A DNA stretch of 26,839 nucleotides from CAZADA01 sp964526675 (GCA_964526675.1 CAZGLY010000039.1:1-26839); one strand, 5' to 3'. Positions 7,560-15,808 are shown, counted from the first letter of the stretch. Notes: generated by a model not told the origin, from the sequence alone. Numbers and translations are program-made.

Positions 7560-8341
7560 CAGCGCGGGGGCATGCGCGCGCCCGCGTCCAGGCGCACGCT
7601 TTCCGCGTTGATGTAGTTTGTCGTCACCATGAACATCACCAGCTCCGCATACTCCGCCGGCGTGCCGAACCGAGTGGGGAATTGGAGGTGCGCCTCCAGA
7701 CCGGTCTTCACCTCGGGCGGCATCTGCGCGTAAATCGGCGTTTCGAAAAAGCCGGGCAGGATCGTGTTCACCCGGATCCCCTCCCGCGCCAGGTCCCGCG
7801 CCATCGGCAGGGTCATGCCGACGACGCCGCCTTTCGTCGCCGCGTACGCCACCTGACCGATCTGGCCATCCTGAGCCGCGACGGAGGCGGTGTGGACGAT
7901 TGCGCCGCGGCCCGCGTCGGCGCTCAATGGGTCCAGCGTCATCATGCCCGCGGCGGACTTCGCCGCGCACATGAACGAGCCGACCAGGTTGATGTTCACC
8001 ACGCGAGAGAACCACTCGAAATCGTGCATGCGGATCTCGCCGGTGGATTTGGACCGACCGGCGGTTTTCTCCGGACGCGCGATGCCCGCACAGTTCACGA
8101 GCACGCGCTCCTGACCGTGGGCGGCGCGAGCGGCGTCGAACCCGGCCTCCACACTCGCAGCGTCGGACACGTCGACCTTGGCGAAGGCCCCGCCGATTTC
8201 GCCAGCCACCGCTTGGCCGCGCTCCTCGTTGAGATCGAACAGGGTGACCTTCGCGCCCGCCGCCGCCAACGCGCGCGCGGAGGCTTCGCCGAGGCCCGAC
8301 GCGCCGCCCGTGACGATCGCCGCTTGTCCGTTGACATCCAT
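7559..8341 (-). CDS. short-chain dehydrogenase, probable type II 3-hydroxyacyl-CoA dehydrogenase
   Basis: Classical SDR of 260 residues, NAD(H)-dependent, soluble. The nucleotide-binding motif TGGASGLG is at residues 11-18, D in LFDLNEE after strand 2 favours NAD over NADP, NCAG follows, and the catalytic set is HTASVAAQDGQIGQ with YAATK. VNTILPGFFETPIYAQMP and the C-terminal end resemble HSD17B10-like 3-hydroxyacyl-CoA dehydrogenases used in fatty-acid or branched-chain amino-acid breakdown. ATG at 8341 has GGAGGG seven bases upstream. Neighbouring genes give no pathway clue, so substrate is an inference from family resemblance. Confidence 0.9.
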   Translation of the reverse strand: MDVNGQAAIVTGGASGLGEASARALAAAGAKVTLFDLNEERGQAVAGEIGGAFAKVDVSDAASVEAGFDAARAAHGQERVLVNCAGIARPEKTAGRSKSTGEIRMHDFEWFSRVVNINLVGSFMCAAKSAAGMMTLDPLSADAGRGAIVHTASVAAQDGQIGQVAYAATKGGVVGMTLPMARDLAREGIRVNTILPGFFETPIYAQMPPEVKTGLEAHLQFPTRFGTPAEYAELVMFMVTTNYINAESVRLDAGARMPPR

Positions 8342-8516
8342 GGTCGAGCCCTCCTGTCCGGCGTCCGAGCGCCTACATCCATGTTAAGGTTTGCCCGCGG
8401 CTGCGGGCGTGAGTGCGTGAATCGCGCCGCCATTCTGACGCGGTCCGCGCGGCGCGCCAGCGCCAATCGCGCCTCTGAATGCGGATGCGGCGCGGATTGA
8501 GCGAGGATGAGGTGAG

Positions 8517-8939
8517 ATGACGCGTCCCGCCAACCCATTGGGCTCCGACAGCGAGCCGTCGTTGGACGCTTTGGAAGGCGAGATCCGCAATCTCCCCATC
8601 GCCGTGGAGACGGATCACAGCCGGCTGGAGCGGCGGTTTTGGCCGAAGTTCTGGCGCACGGTCGGGCGCGTCCCGTTCTCCGAGGAGCTGGCGAGCGCCT
8701 ATTACTGCGCCATCGATCCGCACACGCCGGCGCGGGTGAAGGGGGTGCTGTTCGCGGCGCTCGCTTACTTCGTGCTGCCCACGGATCTGGTGCCGGACTT
8801 CATCGCCGCGCTTGGTTTCACCGACGACGCCACGGTGCTCGCCGCCGTGATGGGCGTGGTCTCCACGCACATCAAGCCGCGCCACGCCCGCGCCGCGCGC
8901 CGGCTGCTCGACCGCCCCGACCCGCCTGAGGAGGGCTAG
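8517..8939 (+). CDS. YkvA family (DUF1232) protein
   Basis: 140-residue protein with the DUF1232 core near residues 78-108: VKGVLFAALAYFVLPTDLVP and then DFIAALGFTDDATVLAA. The core includes one hydrophobic segment that may associate with the membrane. The N-terminal 60 residues are polar with a WPKFWRTVGR helix; the C-terminus is Arg-rich. Function of the family is unknown. ATG at 8517 sits behind a purine-rich GAGGATGAGGTGAG stretch. It diverges from the dehydrogenase gene across 175 bases with no recognisable promoter, and converges on the DUF262 gene 15 bases beyond its stop. Confidence 0.88.
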   Translation: MTRPANPLGSDSEPSLDALEGEIRNLPIAVETDHSRLERRFWPKFWRTVGRVPFSEELASAYYCAIDPHTPARVKGVLFAALAYFVLPTDLVPDFIAALGFTDDATVLAAVMGVVSTHIKPRHARAARRLLDRPDPPEEG

Positions 8940-8945
8940 CGGGAA

Positions 8946-8966
8946 GGCGACGCATCACCCGTCGCC
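8946..8966. terminator. hairpin between converging DUF1232 and DUF262 genes
   Basis: GGCGACG (8946-8952) and CGTCGCC (8960-8966) form a perfect 7-bp stem with a 7-base loop. The loop contains the DUF262 stop codon. No T-tract; candidate shared terminator. Confidence 0.4.
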
Positions 8967-10757
8967 GTCGGCGTCACCCGCGCCATCGCGGTCGGCGGGC
9001 AAGCCCCATTCGCGGGCGAGCAGAGCGACAAGCCGGTCATGGCGCGCGGCCCAGGTCTCCGGCGTCCACACGTCCGCGCCGTTGACGCGCAAATCTTCCG
9101 TCAGCGCAAAGGCGTGGGGCCGGTCGGACGCGGGGAAGAAGATCTTGATCTTCTCGCCATAGGCGCGCTTGTCGGCCCGGGCGTTTTGCGCATCGTCCAC
9201 GAGCGTCAGATTGCCGAGGCGCTCCACAGCGCGGCGCACCTCGCGCCGGCTCCACTCAGGATAGGATTCGCCCGCCACGCCGCCGCGGGCCGCCGCGCGG
9301 GGCAGGATGTGCTCGATCGTGCCGGCGCGGGAGCCGGTGGGCGGATCCTGACCGGGATCGAGCGCGGCGTTCGCCCGCGCCAGGATCGCTCGCCGCACGC
9401 TTTTCTCGAAGGGGAGGGGTTCATCCAAACGGTCGCGGGCCGCGCGCGCGAGCTCCGGCCGCGGTTCCATCGGCCCGTCGGGCGCGAGGAGGGCGTCCAC
9501 ATCCTCCGCCGCTCGGAGCATGCGCTGATAGTCCCGCAGCCGGCGGTCCTTGCGCTCACTCGCCAAGGTGAGGATCGCAGCCACCCGCTCGAGCTTCGCC
9601 AGGATCGCCGCGCACGTGTCGGGCGTGTCGCCGTGGGTGACCAACACCCGCGCGGCGACGCCAGCCCACTCCTCATCCTCCCACCACGACAAAAACTCGC
9701 ACACCCGGTCGATCCGACCATGGCCCCACGGCGTGCGCGCCGGCGCGGGCGCGAACGCGGCGTAGGCCCGGGCGTAGGCTGGCAACACGCGCTCCAGGAT
9801 CTCGGCCGGCGTGTAGGCGGGTGAAACGGCGGCCTGGAACCGCCGCACCAAGCCCGCGTTCGCGGGCGCGCGATGGTCTGCGCCGTGGGCGCGCGCCGCG
9901 ATCGACAGAAAGCGCTCAAACAGCGATACGGGCTCCCGTTCGTGGGCGGCGGCGGGGAAGTCCGCCTCCATCCGCGCCCAGGCGGCGGCCGCGGCGCGCT
10001 CGCGCTCCGAGCCGCGCTCAAAGTCCGTCAACAGCCGGGCCTTCAGCACATCCGTCGGCGACAACGGCAGGCCCCGCTGATTGATCACTTCGAACATCGC
10101 AAAGGCGGCGTCTTCGTCGTTCACCGTCATCCGGGCGACATAGCACTCCGTCAGCACGCGTTTGACGAAGGCCCGCCGCGTCCGGGCCGGCTCCGCTTTG
10201 AGCCTGCGCCGGAACAGCGCCGCCGCCGCGATCATCCGCCGCTGGGCTTCCGGCGCTTCGAAGTCCGCCGCGAGTTCTGCGGCGCGGCGGGTCGCGCCGT
10301 CGGTCTGTATGTGCTGCGCGAAGAACGCTTGGTCGCGATCCAATGTCGCCACGCGCCATCCGCCGTTCTGGCCGATCAGGGGCCGGCTGCGCCGTCGGAT
10401 CAGGTCGTGCAGCGCCGCGCGGCGGTCACGCGCGGTCTCCAAATCGCGCAACGTCGCGAAGAGAATGGTGAGCGTCATCAGGCGCTGATGCCCGTCGATG
10501 ATCAGCGCGCGGTCTTCCCCCTCTTGGCGCACAAACAACAGCGAACCGAGAAAGTATGGAGATTCACCCGTGAGGGAGCGGCGCGGCTGTTCGTCGCCGT
10601 CCAGCCCTTGCGCCCACAGCCAGACGTCGTCAAACAGGCGTCCGGCGTCCTCTTCGCGCCACGCGTATTCACGCTGATAGGCGGGCGCGACGTAGTCGCA
10701 ACGGTCGCTGAACAAGCTGATCAGCGTGTCTTCACGCGCATTGAGCGCTCCTGGCAC
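8955..10757 (-). CDS. DUF262-DUF1524 (GmrSD-type) nuclease, possible phage defence
   Basis: 600-residue protein with the two-domain layout of GmrSD-type type IV restriction enzymes. The N-terminal DUF262 (GmrS, nucleotide-dependent) part shows PAYQREYAW at 25-33, a DGHQRLMTLTIL loop from residue 88 (DGQQR is more usual) and FEVINQRGLPLSPTDVLKAR. The C-terminal DUF1524 (GmrD, HNH) part has TIEHILPR with H483, LGNLTLV about 30 residues later and a following Asn/Lys-rich segment. Known relatives cleave modified phage DNA. The start is GTG at 10757 because GAGGGGG lies six bases upstream and homology begins there; the frame stays open for another 294 codons, but those run antisense to the peptidase gene. 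No methyltransferase, Dnd, Ssp or BREX gene lies nearby. Defence role is inferred. Confidence 0.85.
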   Translation of the reverse strand: MPGALNAREDTLISLFSDRCDYVAPAYQREYAWREEDAGRLFDDVWLWAQGLDGDEQPRRSLTGESPYFLGSLLFVRQEGEDRALIIDGHQRLMTLTILFATLRDLETARDRRAALHDLIRRRSRPLIGQNGGWRVATLDRDQAFFAQHIQTDGATRRAAELAADFEAPEAQRRMIAAAALFRRRLKAEPARTRRAFVKRVLTECYVARMTVNDEDAAFAMFEVINQRGLPLSPTDVLKARLLTDFERGSERERAAAAAWARMEADFPAAAHEREPVSLFERFLSIAARAHGADHRAPANAGLVRRFQAAVSPAYTPAEILERVLPAYARAYAAFAPAPARTPWGHGRIDRVCEFLSWWEDEEWAGVAARVLVTHGDTPDTCAAILAKLERVAAILTLASERKDRRLRDYQRMLRAAEDVDALLAPDGPMEPRPELARAARDRLDEPLPFEKSVRRAILARANAALDPGQDPPTGSRAGTIEHILPRAAARGGVAGESYPEWSRREVRRAVERLGNLTLVDDAQNARADKRAYGEKIKIFFPASDRPHAFALTEDLRVNGADVWTPETWAARHDRLVALLAREWGLPADRDGAGDADGDG

Positions 10758-10940
10758 GGTGGCCCCCTCGGCGCTTGTGCTGTGCAACTCTCGGTCGGCG
10801 GAAGAGTTACCGTCGTTGTGACGATCGGCAAGCCGATCAGGGCGTTGGGCGCCGCTGTCATGCACTGCGCGCGCGCGCGGGCGTGATTTGGCCCTGAAGC
10901 CGTGGCGGAATAGAAACAGGTTCGACCAGCAGGAGGTCCG

Positions 10941-11819
10941 ATGTTCGCTCCCCTCGCGCTCGCCATCCATGGCGGCGCCGGCGCGCTCAAGTCCGGCGAC
11001 CATGACCGCACCCGACGGCATATGACCGACGTGGCGGCCCGCGGCAAATCCATGCTTCTCGAGGGCGCCGCCGCCCTTGATGTGGTGGTGGATCTGGTCG
11101 CCGAGCTTGAGGAGTCCGGCCTGTATCTGGCGGGCCGCGGCTCGGCGCCAAACCGCGAAGGCGTCTACGAACTCGACGCCGCGGTGATGGAGGGGGCGAG
11201 CCGCCGCGCTGGTGCGGTCGCAGCCCTTCAAGGCTTTGTCAGTCCCGTCAAAGTCGCCCGCGCGGTCATGGAGCGCACGCCTCATGTGCTGTTGGCGGGC
11301 CCGGGCGCGGCGGCCTTCGCCGACGAACGCGGCTTCGAGCGGTTGGCCGACGAGCCGGAGGCTTATTACGGCTCCTCCGCACGGCAGAATCTCGGGGCGG
11401 ACGCCCAACACGGCACCGTCGGCGTGGTCGCGCGGGACCGCGATGGTCGACTGGCGGCGGCCACCTCCACCGGCGGGACGGTGGACAAAATGCCTGGTCG
11501 GGTCGGCGACACGCCTCTGATCGGCGCGGGCGCCTGGGCCGATGGTCAAGCGGCGGTGTCGTGCACGGGCAAGGGCGAAGCCTTCATCCGCGCCGCGGCG
11601 GCCGTCGATGTCGCCGCGCGGATGCGCTATGGCGGCCAAATCTTAGGTGAAGCCGCCCGCGCGGCCGTCGACACCGCCAAAGCGTTTGACGGGACCGGTG
11701 GCCTGATCGCGGTGGACGCCGACGGCAATGTCGCCGCGCCGTACTCTACCCGCGGCATGCGCCGCGCGTGGGTGGACGCCGACGGCACGCCGCGCGCGGC
11801 CGTGTTCGACGACGACTGA
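10941..11819 (+). CDS. iaaA: isoaspartyl peptidase / L-asparaginase (plant-type, Ntn hydrolase)
   Basis: 292-residue Ntn hydrolase that matures by self-cleavage into two subunits and removes isoaspartyl residues or hydrolyses asparagine. The N-terminal LALAIHGGAGAL is characteristic, the cleavage and catalytic residue is T159 in QHGTVGVVARD, and the downstream PGRVGDTPLIGAGAWA segment is the substrate loop. STGGT and TGKGEAFIR complete the active site. ATG at 10941 has a perfect AGGAGG at 10931-10936. It is probably cotranscribed with the RNA methyltransferase 15 bases downstream, and diverges from the DUF262 gene across 183 bases where I see no clear promoter. Confidence 0.93.
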   Translation: MFAPLALAIHGGAGALKSGDHDRTRRHMTDVAARGKSMLLEGAAALDVVVDLVAELEESGLYLAGRGSAPNREGVYELDAAVMEGASRRAGAVAALQGFVSPVKVARAVMERTPHVLLAGPGAAAFADERGFERLADEPEAYYGSSARQNLGADAQHGTVGVVARDRDGRLAAATSTGGTVDKMPGRVGDTPLIGAGAWADGQAAVSCTGKGEAFIRAAAAVDVAARMRYGGQILGEAARAAVDTAKAFDGTGGLIAVDADGNVAAPYSTRGMRRAWVDADGTPRAAVFDDD

Positions 11820-11834
11820 TCGGGGGCGATCGGA

Positions 11835-12419
11835 GTGCGCGGGTATTTCGCCGTGGGGGCGGAGCAGATCTCCAAACCCATGAATCTTGGTGCCATCCTG
11901 CGCACGGCCCACGCCTTCGGATCGAGCTTTGTGTTCACCCTCGCGGCGCACCATCGCGCGCGGGAGGTGTTTAAGGCCGACACGTCGCGCACGTTCGAGC
12001 ACGTGCCCTATTACGATTGGCCGGATCTCGACGCGTTGCGGTTGCCGCATGGCTGTCAGCTTGTCGGCGTCGAGCTGGCCGAGGACGCGGTGGACCTGCC
12101 GGTCTTCCGCCATCCGACCGCCGCGGCCTACGTGTTCGGCCGCGAGCGCGGCTCACTGTCGCAGGACCTCCAGGCGCGGTGCGACTTTCTGGTTCGGATC
12201 CCCACCAAGTTTTGCGTCAATGTCAGCCAGGCCGTGGCGATCACGCTTTATGATCGCACGCTGTGCTTTGGCGGCTATCCCGAGCGCCCGTTAATGCCGG
12301 GTGGTCCCGAGTTGGGGGAGAAGGATGCGTGGCGGCGTCCCGGCCGCGCGCATCAAGCCGCGAAGTCGCGCACGGCGCGCCGGCGCACGGCCGCCTCCGC
12401 GGAAGAGCCGTCTGGCTAG
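11835..12419 (+). CDS. SpoU/TrmH-family RNA 2'-O-methyltransferase
   Basis: 194-residue SPOUT-class enzyme that transfers methyl from S-adenosylmethionine to an RNA ribose. Three SpoU motifs are visible: motif 1 as NLGAILRTAHAFG, motif 2 as YVFGRERGSLSQD, motif 3 as IPTKFCVNVSQAVAITLYDR. The trefoil knot is formed by motifs 2 and 3. A Lys/Arg/Ala-rich tail (about residues 165-194) could bind RNA. Start is GTG at 11835 with a GGGGG stretch about nine bases upstream. Target (tRNA or rRNA position) cannot be told from sequence alone. It lies 15 bases after the isoaspartyl peptidase gene, which suggests an operon without an obvious functional link. Confidence 0.88.
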   Translation: MRGYFAVGAEQISKPMNLGAILRTAHAFGSSFVFTLAAHHRAREVFKADTSRTFEHVPYYDWPDLDALRLPHGCQLVGVELAEDAVDLPVFRHPTAAAYVFGRERGSLSQDLQARCDFLVRIPTKFCVNVSQAVAITLYDRTLCFGGYPERPLMPGGPELGEKDAWRRPGRAHQAAKSRTARRRTAASAEEPSG

Positions 12420-12426
12420 GACGTCG

Positions 12427-12453
12427 GGGCCGCGACGCCGCTAGGCGCGGCCC
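12427..12453. terminator. bidirectional terminator-like hairpin
   Basis: GGGCCGCG (12427-12434) and CGCGGCCC (12446-12453) make a perfect 8-bp stem with an 11-base loop. The loop holds the stop codon of the anti-sigma gene, and the RNA methyltransferase stop is eight bases to the left. No T-tract. Confidence 0.5.
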
Positions 12454-13109
12454 ATCAAACGCTGGGCGACACCCAGCAGCCCGCGGAACGCGGGCGGCGC
12501 ATCACTGACGGCGAGGGCGAAGCACACGCCGCCAGGCTCCGCGACCGGGCGGTGCACGTCGTCGGGCCCGGCGATGCACAAATCTCCACACGCAAAGCGC
12601 TGACGGCCGTCATGAAACGCGCCGGCGAGCACAAGGGTGTACTCCTCGCTGTCATGGCCGTGACGCGGCGCGCCGTAACCTGGCTCGATGCGCAACAGTT
12701 CAGCGGTGGCGTCGCCCTCGCGCGCCAGTTCAAGCGTGCGAATGCCGGGACCGGTCACCCGCCAGCCCCGCCGGCCAAGCGCTTGGACGGCGATGTCGCG
12801 CGTCGGATCCGGCAGCGCCGCCAGCTCGCGCCATTTATCGTCCCGCGCCGTCTCAAACGCGCGATCCTTCGCCTCTGCGTCGTCGATGGCGGCGAGGGCC
12901 CGCTCCAGCGCGCCATCGCTCAGCGCCGCCGACGGCATGGCCTCCAGCAACGCGCCGGCGATCGCGTCCGCCTCATGAAACGGGTGCGGCGCCCGCCCGT
13001 TGAGCGCGGCGTAGGTGTCCAGCAGCAGCTGCGTGGGTGCGTCCAGGCGCGCCGGATTGACGGTCAAAGCCCGGTCGTCCCCAGCGGAGTCGCCCGCCCC
13101 AAAAGCCAT
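12441..13109 (-). CDS. ChrR-like cupin anti-sigma factor lacking the usual Cys zinc site
   Basis: 222-residue anti-sigma factor of the ChrR type, encoded after the ECF sigma gene it should inhibit. The N-terminal sigma-binding domain keeps the family's ALLEAMPSAALSDGALERAL stretch. The C-x-x-C zinc ligands of ChrR are absent; a HPFH sequence stands near that position. The C-terminal cupin keeps its metal ligands: HGHDSEE (H-x-H-x3-E) followed by EYTLVLAGAFHDG, then the VH pair in GPDDVHRPVA. In Rhodobacter, ChrR releases RpoE upon singlet-oxygen or peroxide stress. ATG at 13109 is chosen because GAGG lies eight bases upstream; a TTG at 13175 is possible but lacks a ribosome site. The 123-base gap after the sigma gene is unusually wide for this pair. 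Confidence 0.82.
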   Translation of the reverse strand: MAFGAGDSAGDDRALTVNPARLDAPTQLLLDTYAALNGRAPHPFHEADAIAGALLEAMPSAALSDGALERALAAIDDAEAKDRAFETARDDKWRELAALPDPTRDIAVQALGRRGWRVTGPGIRTLELAREGDATAELLRIEPGYGAPRHGHDSEEYTLVLAGAFHDGRQRFACGDLCIAGPDDVHRPVAEPGGVCFALAVSDAPPAFRGLLGVAQRLMGRA

Positions 13110-13232
13110 CACAAACACCTCGTCACGCGCGTTGGCGCTTAAGAACACAGCCTCCGCGCCTACAATGTGTATCAAGCGCCTGTAAGATCAAGCGCGGCGC
13201 CATGCCGATTGGGGCGGGGGCGACCACGTCGC

Positions 13233-13853
13233 TCAGTCCGATTCGTCGCTCAGCTTGCCGCGCAGCTTCGCAAACGCCAGGCGCAGGCGAGACTTCACGG
13301 TTCCCAGCGGCACGCCGCTGCGGTCTGCGATGTCGCGGTGCGACAGACCTTCGAAAAACGCCAGCTGCAGGAGCTCCAACTGCTCTGGCGGCAGCTCCGT
13401 GATCGCCGCGTGCACGCGCGCTTCCTGTTCGCTGGCGCTGACGGCCTCATCGGGCGCGACCTCGCTGGGCGGAAGGAGGCTCGGATCGTATGGATCGAGA
13501 TCCGGCTTCGACTGCCGCCGCAGCGCGTCAATGCGCCGGTTGCGGGCGATTCGGAAGATCCACGTGGAGGCGGACGCCTGTGTTCGGTCAAACAGATCCG
13601 CCTTGCGCCACACGGTCACCATGACGTCCTGGGCGAGCTCCTCTGCTTGGCTGTCGTTCGCCCCGAGCCGCAGGAGGTATGCTTTCAGCCGCGGCGCGAA
13701 AAAGGTGAACAGCTGCGCGAACGCGTCCTTATCCCGATCGACCGCGACCGCCTGGAGCAGATCAGCGAGCGCGTCACGGTCCAGGGGGGGAGGGGCTGCA
13801 GTTTGGATCGGCACGTCGGCTCCGGCGCCACGCGCCCGCAATGGTGGGCGCAT
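13233..13853 (-). CDS. ECF sigma factor, RpoE/ECF11-like, paired with ChrR-like anti-sigma
   Basis: 206-residue extracytoplasmic-function sigma factor directing RNA polymerase to a stress regulon. Region 2 reads AFAQLFTFFAPRLKAYLLRL, then AEELAQDVMVTVWRKADLF and ASTWIFRIARNRRIDALRR. Region 4 reads LPPEQLELLQLAFFEGLSH, then RDIADRSGVPLGTVKSRLR, a helix-turn-helix that binds the -35 element. Partner ChrR-like gene follows on the same strand, as in the photooxidative-stress operons of Rhodobacter and relatives. ATG at 13853 is the best family-length start but has only a weak GAAG upstream; the open frame continues further upstream antisense to the IalB-family gene. I could not find a convincing self-recognised ECF promoter upstream. 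Confidence 0.9.
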   Translation of the reverse strand: MRPPLRARGAGADVPIQTAAPPPLDRDALADLLQAVAVDRDKDAFAQLFTFFAPRLKAYLLRLGANDSQAEELAQDVMVTVWRKADLFDRTQASASTWIFRIARNRRIDALRRQSKPDLDPYDPSLLPPSEVAPDEAVSASEQEARVHAAITELPPEQLELLQLAFFEGLSHRDIADRSGVPLGTVKSRLRLAFAKLRGKLSDESD

Positions 13854-14018
13854 CGAGATCTTCGGCGCGCTTCGGCGAGAAGAAAAGGGGATGGCACATC
13901 GGGAATCAAGGCGTTTTCTCAATATAGGTTGAACGCTCCTGGCGCTCGACGCCGGTTCACGCGCGCCGGGCGGCGCGCTAAGTGATGGGTGCTGGGGGAT
14001 AACGGAAAGGACCGTGCG

Positions 14019-14603
14019 ATGCGCGTCTTTTGGGCGGTCAAAAAAGCAATCGCGTCTCGAGCGCCGACAGCGTGTGTGTCGGAGCGCGGCGCGATGGCGA
14101 TTGGCGGCGTCGGTTTGGCGCTGGCGGCGGCGGTGGCGGCGGCGCCGGCCTTCGCGCAGCCGCGCTTTGTGGCCAAGCACAACGACTGGCAGGTTTATGT
14201 CAGCCGCGAGGGTCAGGACCGGATCTGCTTCGCGGTGACGGACGCGAAGGACAAGAATCCACGCAATGTGGATCATGGCCGCGTGTCGGCGCGGGTGGCC
14301 AGCTGGCGCTCCGGCGCCGCGAAAGATCAGCCAAGCTTCGTGTTCGGCTACCCGCTCAAGCCGGAAGGGCCGACGCGCGCCCGCGTTGGGCGGGAGAGTT
14401 GGACGCTGTATGGCGTGGGCCCCGAAGCCTACGCGGACGACGAGGATGAGGACGCGCTGGTCGCGGCGATGAAAGCCGGCTCGAGCTTGCGGGTGGAGAC
14501 GGTCTCCCAACGCGGCACCGAGACCACATATGAGTTTTCCCTCAGCGGCGTTACGGCGGCGCTGCGGGAGGCGGCGGCCGCCTGCGGCCCCGCCAGCGGG
14601 TAG
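14019..14603 (+). CDS. IalB-family secreted protein
   Basis: 194-residue exported protein of the invasion-associated locus B family (named from Bartonella; widespread in non-pathogenic alphaproteobacteria, function unclear). A signal peptide with core GVGLALAAAVAAAPAFA ends near residue 46, and the mature part begins QPRFVAKHNDWQVYVSRE with CFAVTDAKDKNP after it. One Cys in CFAVTD and one near the end (AAACGP) may pair. ATG at 14019 has AAGGA at 14007-14011; ATG at 14094 with GGAG upstream would give a shorter, more typical signal peptide, so the start is uncertain. The rlmN gene starts 20 bases after the stop. It diverges from the sigma gene across 165 bases. Confidence 0.8.
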   Translation: MRVFWAVKKAIASRAPTACVSERGAMAIGGVGLALAAAVAAAPAFAQPRFVAKHNDWQVYVSREGQDRICFAVTDAKDKNPRNVDHGRVSARVASWRSGAAKDQPSFVFGYPLKPEGPTRARVGRESWTLYGVGPEAYADDEDEDALVAAMKAGSSLRVETVSQRGTETTYEFSLSGVTAALREAAAACGPASG

Positions 14604-14623
14604 GCGCGCGCGAAAGGCGGCGG

Positions 14624-15808
14624 ATGGCGGTTGTTCTTGATGCTCTCGACGAGAATGGGCCGCGCCCGACGGCGCCGGCCGGCCCGGTCAATCTCGCGGG
14701 CCTGACGCGCGCGGAGCTGCGCGCGACGCTGGAGGCCTTCGGCGTCGATGCGAAGAAGTCCCGCATGCGCGCCAACCAGCTCTGGCGCTGGATCTACCAT
14801 TACGGGCTGACCGATTTCGCCGCGATGACCGACGTCTCGAAGGAGCTGCGGGCGGACCTGGCGTCGGCCTTCACCCTCGCGCGACCGGAGATTGTCGAAC
14901 GCCAAGTGTCGGTGGACGGCACGCGCAAATACTTGATCCGCCTGGCGTCCACGCCCCGCGCGCCGGGACCGGAGGTGGAGGCGGTCTACATCCCCGATGT
15001 CGGCCGGGCGGGGGCGCTGTGCGTCTCGTCCCAAGTTGGGTGCACGCTGAACTGCACGTTCTGCCACACCGGCACGCAGAAGCTGGTGCGCAACCTGACG
15101 GCCGCGGAGATCGTCGCGCAGATGCTCATCGCGGCGGACGACATTGGCGATTGGCCCCGGGGCAAAGCCAACGATGGCGGCGAGGACGGCCGGCTCATCA
15201 CGAACATCGTTTTCATGGGCATGGGCGAGCCGCTCTACAATTTGCCGGAAGTCGCCAAGGCCATCGAGATTCTCTCCGATGGGGACGGCATCGCGATCTC
15301 CCGTCGGCGCATCACGGTGAGCACATCCGGCGTCGTGCCTGAGATGGGGCCCTTGGGCGAGCAGACCCAGGCGATGCTCGCCATTTCGCTCCACGCTACG
15401 AACGACCCGCTGCGCGACGAGCTCGTGCCGATCAACAAGAAGTACCCGCTCGATCAACTTATGGACGCTTGCCGAGCCTATCCGGGCCTCGGCAACGCAC
15501 GGCGGATCACCTTCGAATACGTGATGCTCAAGGGCGTGAACGACAGTCTGCCGGAGGCGAAGGCGCTGGTGCGTCTGCTCAAGGGCGTGCCGGCGAAGAT
15601 CAACCTGATCCCGTTCAACCCCTGGCCTGGCGCGCCCTACGAATGCTCGGACTGGGAGACGATCGAGGCGTTTGCGGAGGTCGTGAACCGCGCCGGTTAC
15701 GCCTCGCCCATCCGCACGCCCCGCGGCCGCGACATCCTCGCCGCTTGCGGCCAGCTCAAAAGCGCCAGCGAAAAAGTGCGGGCGAGTTCGGCAGCGTCGG
15801 GCGCCTGA
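14624..15808 (+). CDS. rlmN: dual-specificity rRNA/tRNA adenine-C2 methyltransferase RlmN
   Basis: Radical-SAM enzyme methylating C2 of A2503 in 23S rRNA and A37 of some tRNAs; 394 residues, normal size. The iron-sulfur motif C140-x3-C144-x2-C147 is in VGCTLNCTFCHTGTQ, preceded by LCVSSQ. FMGMGEPLYN and the SLHATND strand bind S-adenosylmethionine, and the late cysteine C375 (ILAACGQL) is the resolving residue needed for the methyl-adduct mechanism. The N-terminal helical domain (SRMRANQLWRWIYHYGL) contacts RNA. ATG at 14624 follows AAAGG. It converges with the transporter gene, their stop codons being only seven bases apart. Confidence 0.97.
   Translation: MAVVLDALDENGPRPTAPAGPVNLAGLTRAELRATLEAFGVDAKKSRMRANQLWRWIYHYGLTDFAAMTDVSKELRADLASAFTLARPEIVERQVSVDGTRKYLIRLASTPRAPGPEVEAVYIPDVGRAGALCVSSQVGCTLNCTFCHTGTQKLVRNLTAAEIVAQMLIAADDIGDWPRGKANDGGEDGRLITNIVFMGMGEPLYNLPEVAKAIEILSDGDGIAISRRRITVSTSGVVPEMGPLGEQTQAMLAISLHATNDPLRDELVPINKKYPLDQLMDACRAYPGLGNARRITFEYVMLKGVNDSLPEAKALVRLLKGVPAKINLIPFNPWPGAPYECSDWETIEAFAEVVNRAGYASPIRTPRGRDILAACGQLKSASEKVRASSAASGA

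Noticed and set aside
10758..11639. 294-codon upstream extension of the DUF262 gene
   Set aside because: It runs antisense to the isoaspartyl peptidase gene, has no family similarity, and GTG at 10757 has a good ribosome site.
13150..13195. Possible ECF-type promoter (TGATCT element) between sigma and anti-sigma genes
   Set aside because: Only the upstream element resembles a remembered RpoE -35 box; the -10 region does not match.
13854..14510. Upstream extension of the ECF sigma gene to over 400 codons
   Set aside because: Antisense to the IalB-family gene, Arg/His-rich shadow composition, and ECF sigma factors are about 190-200 residues.
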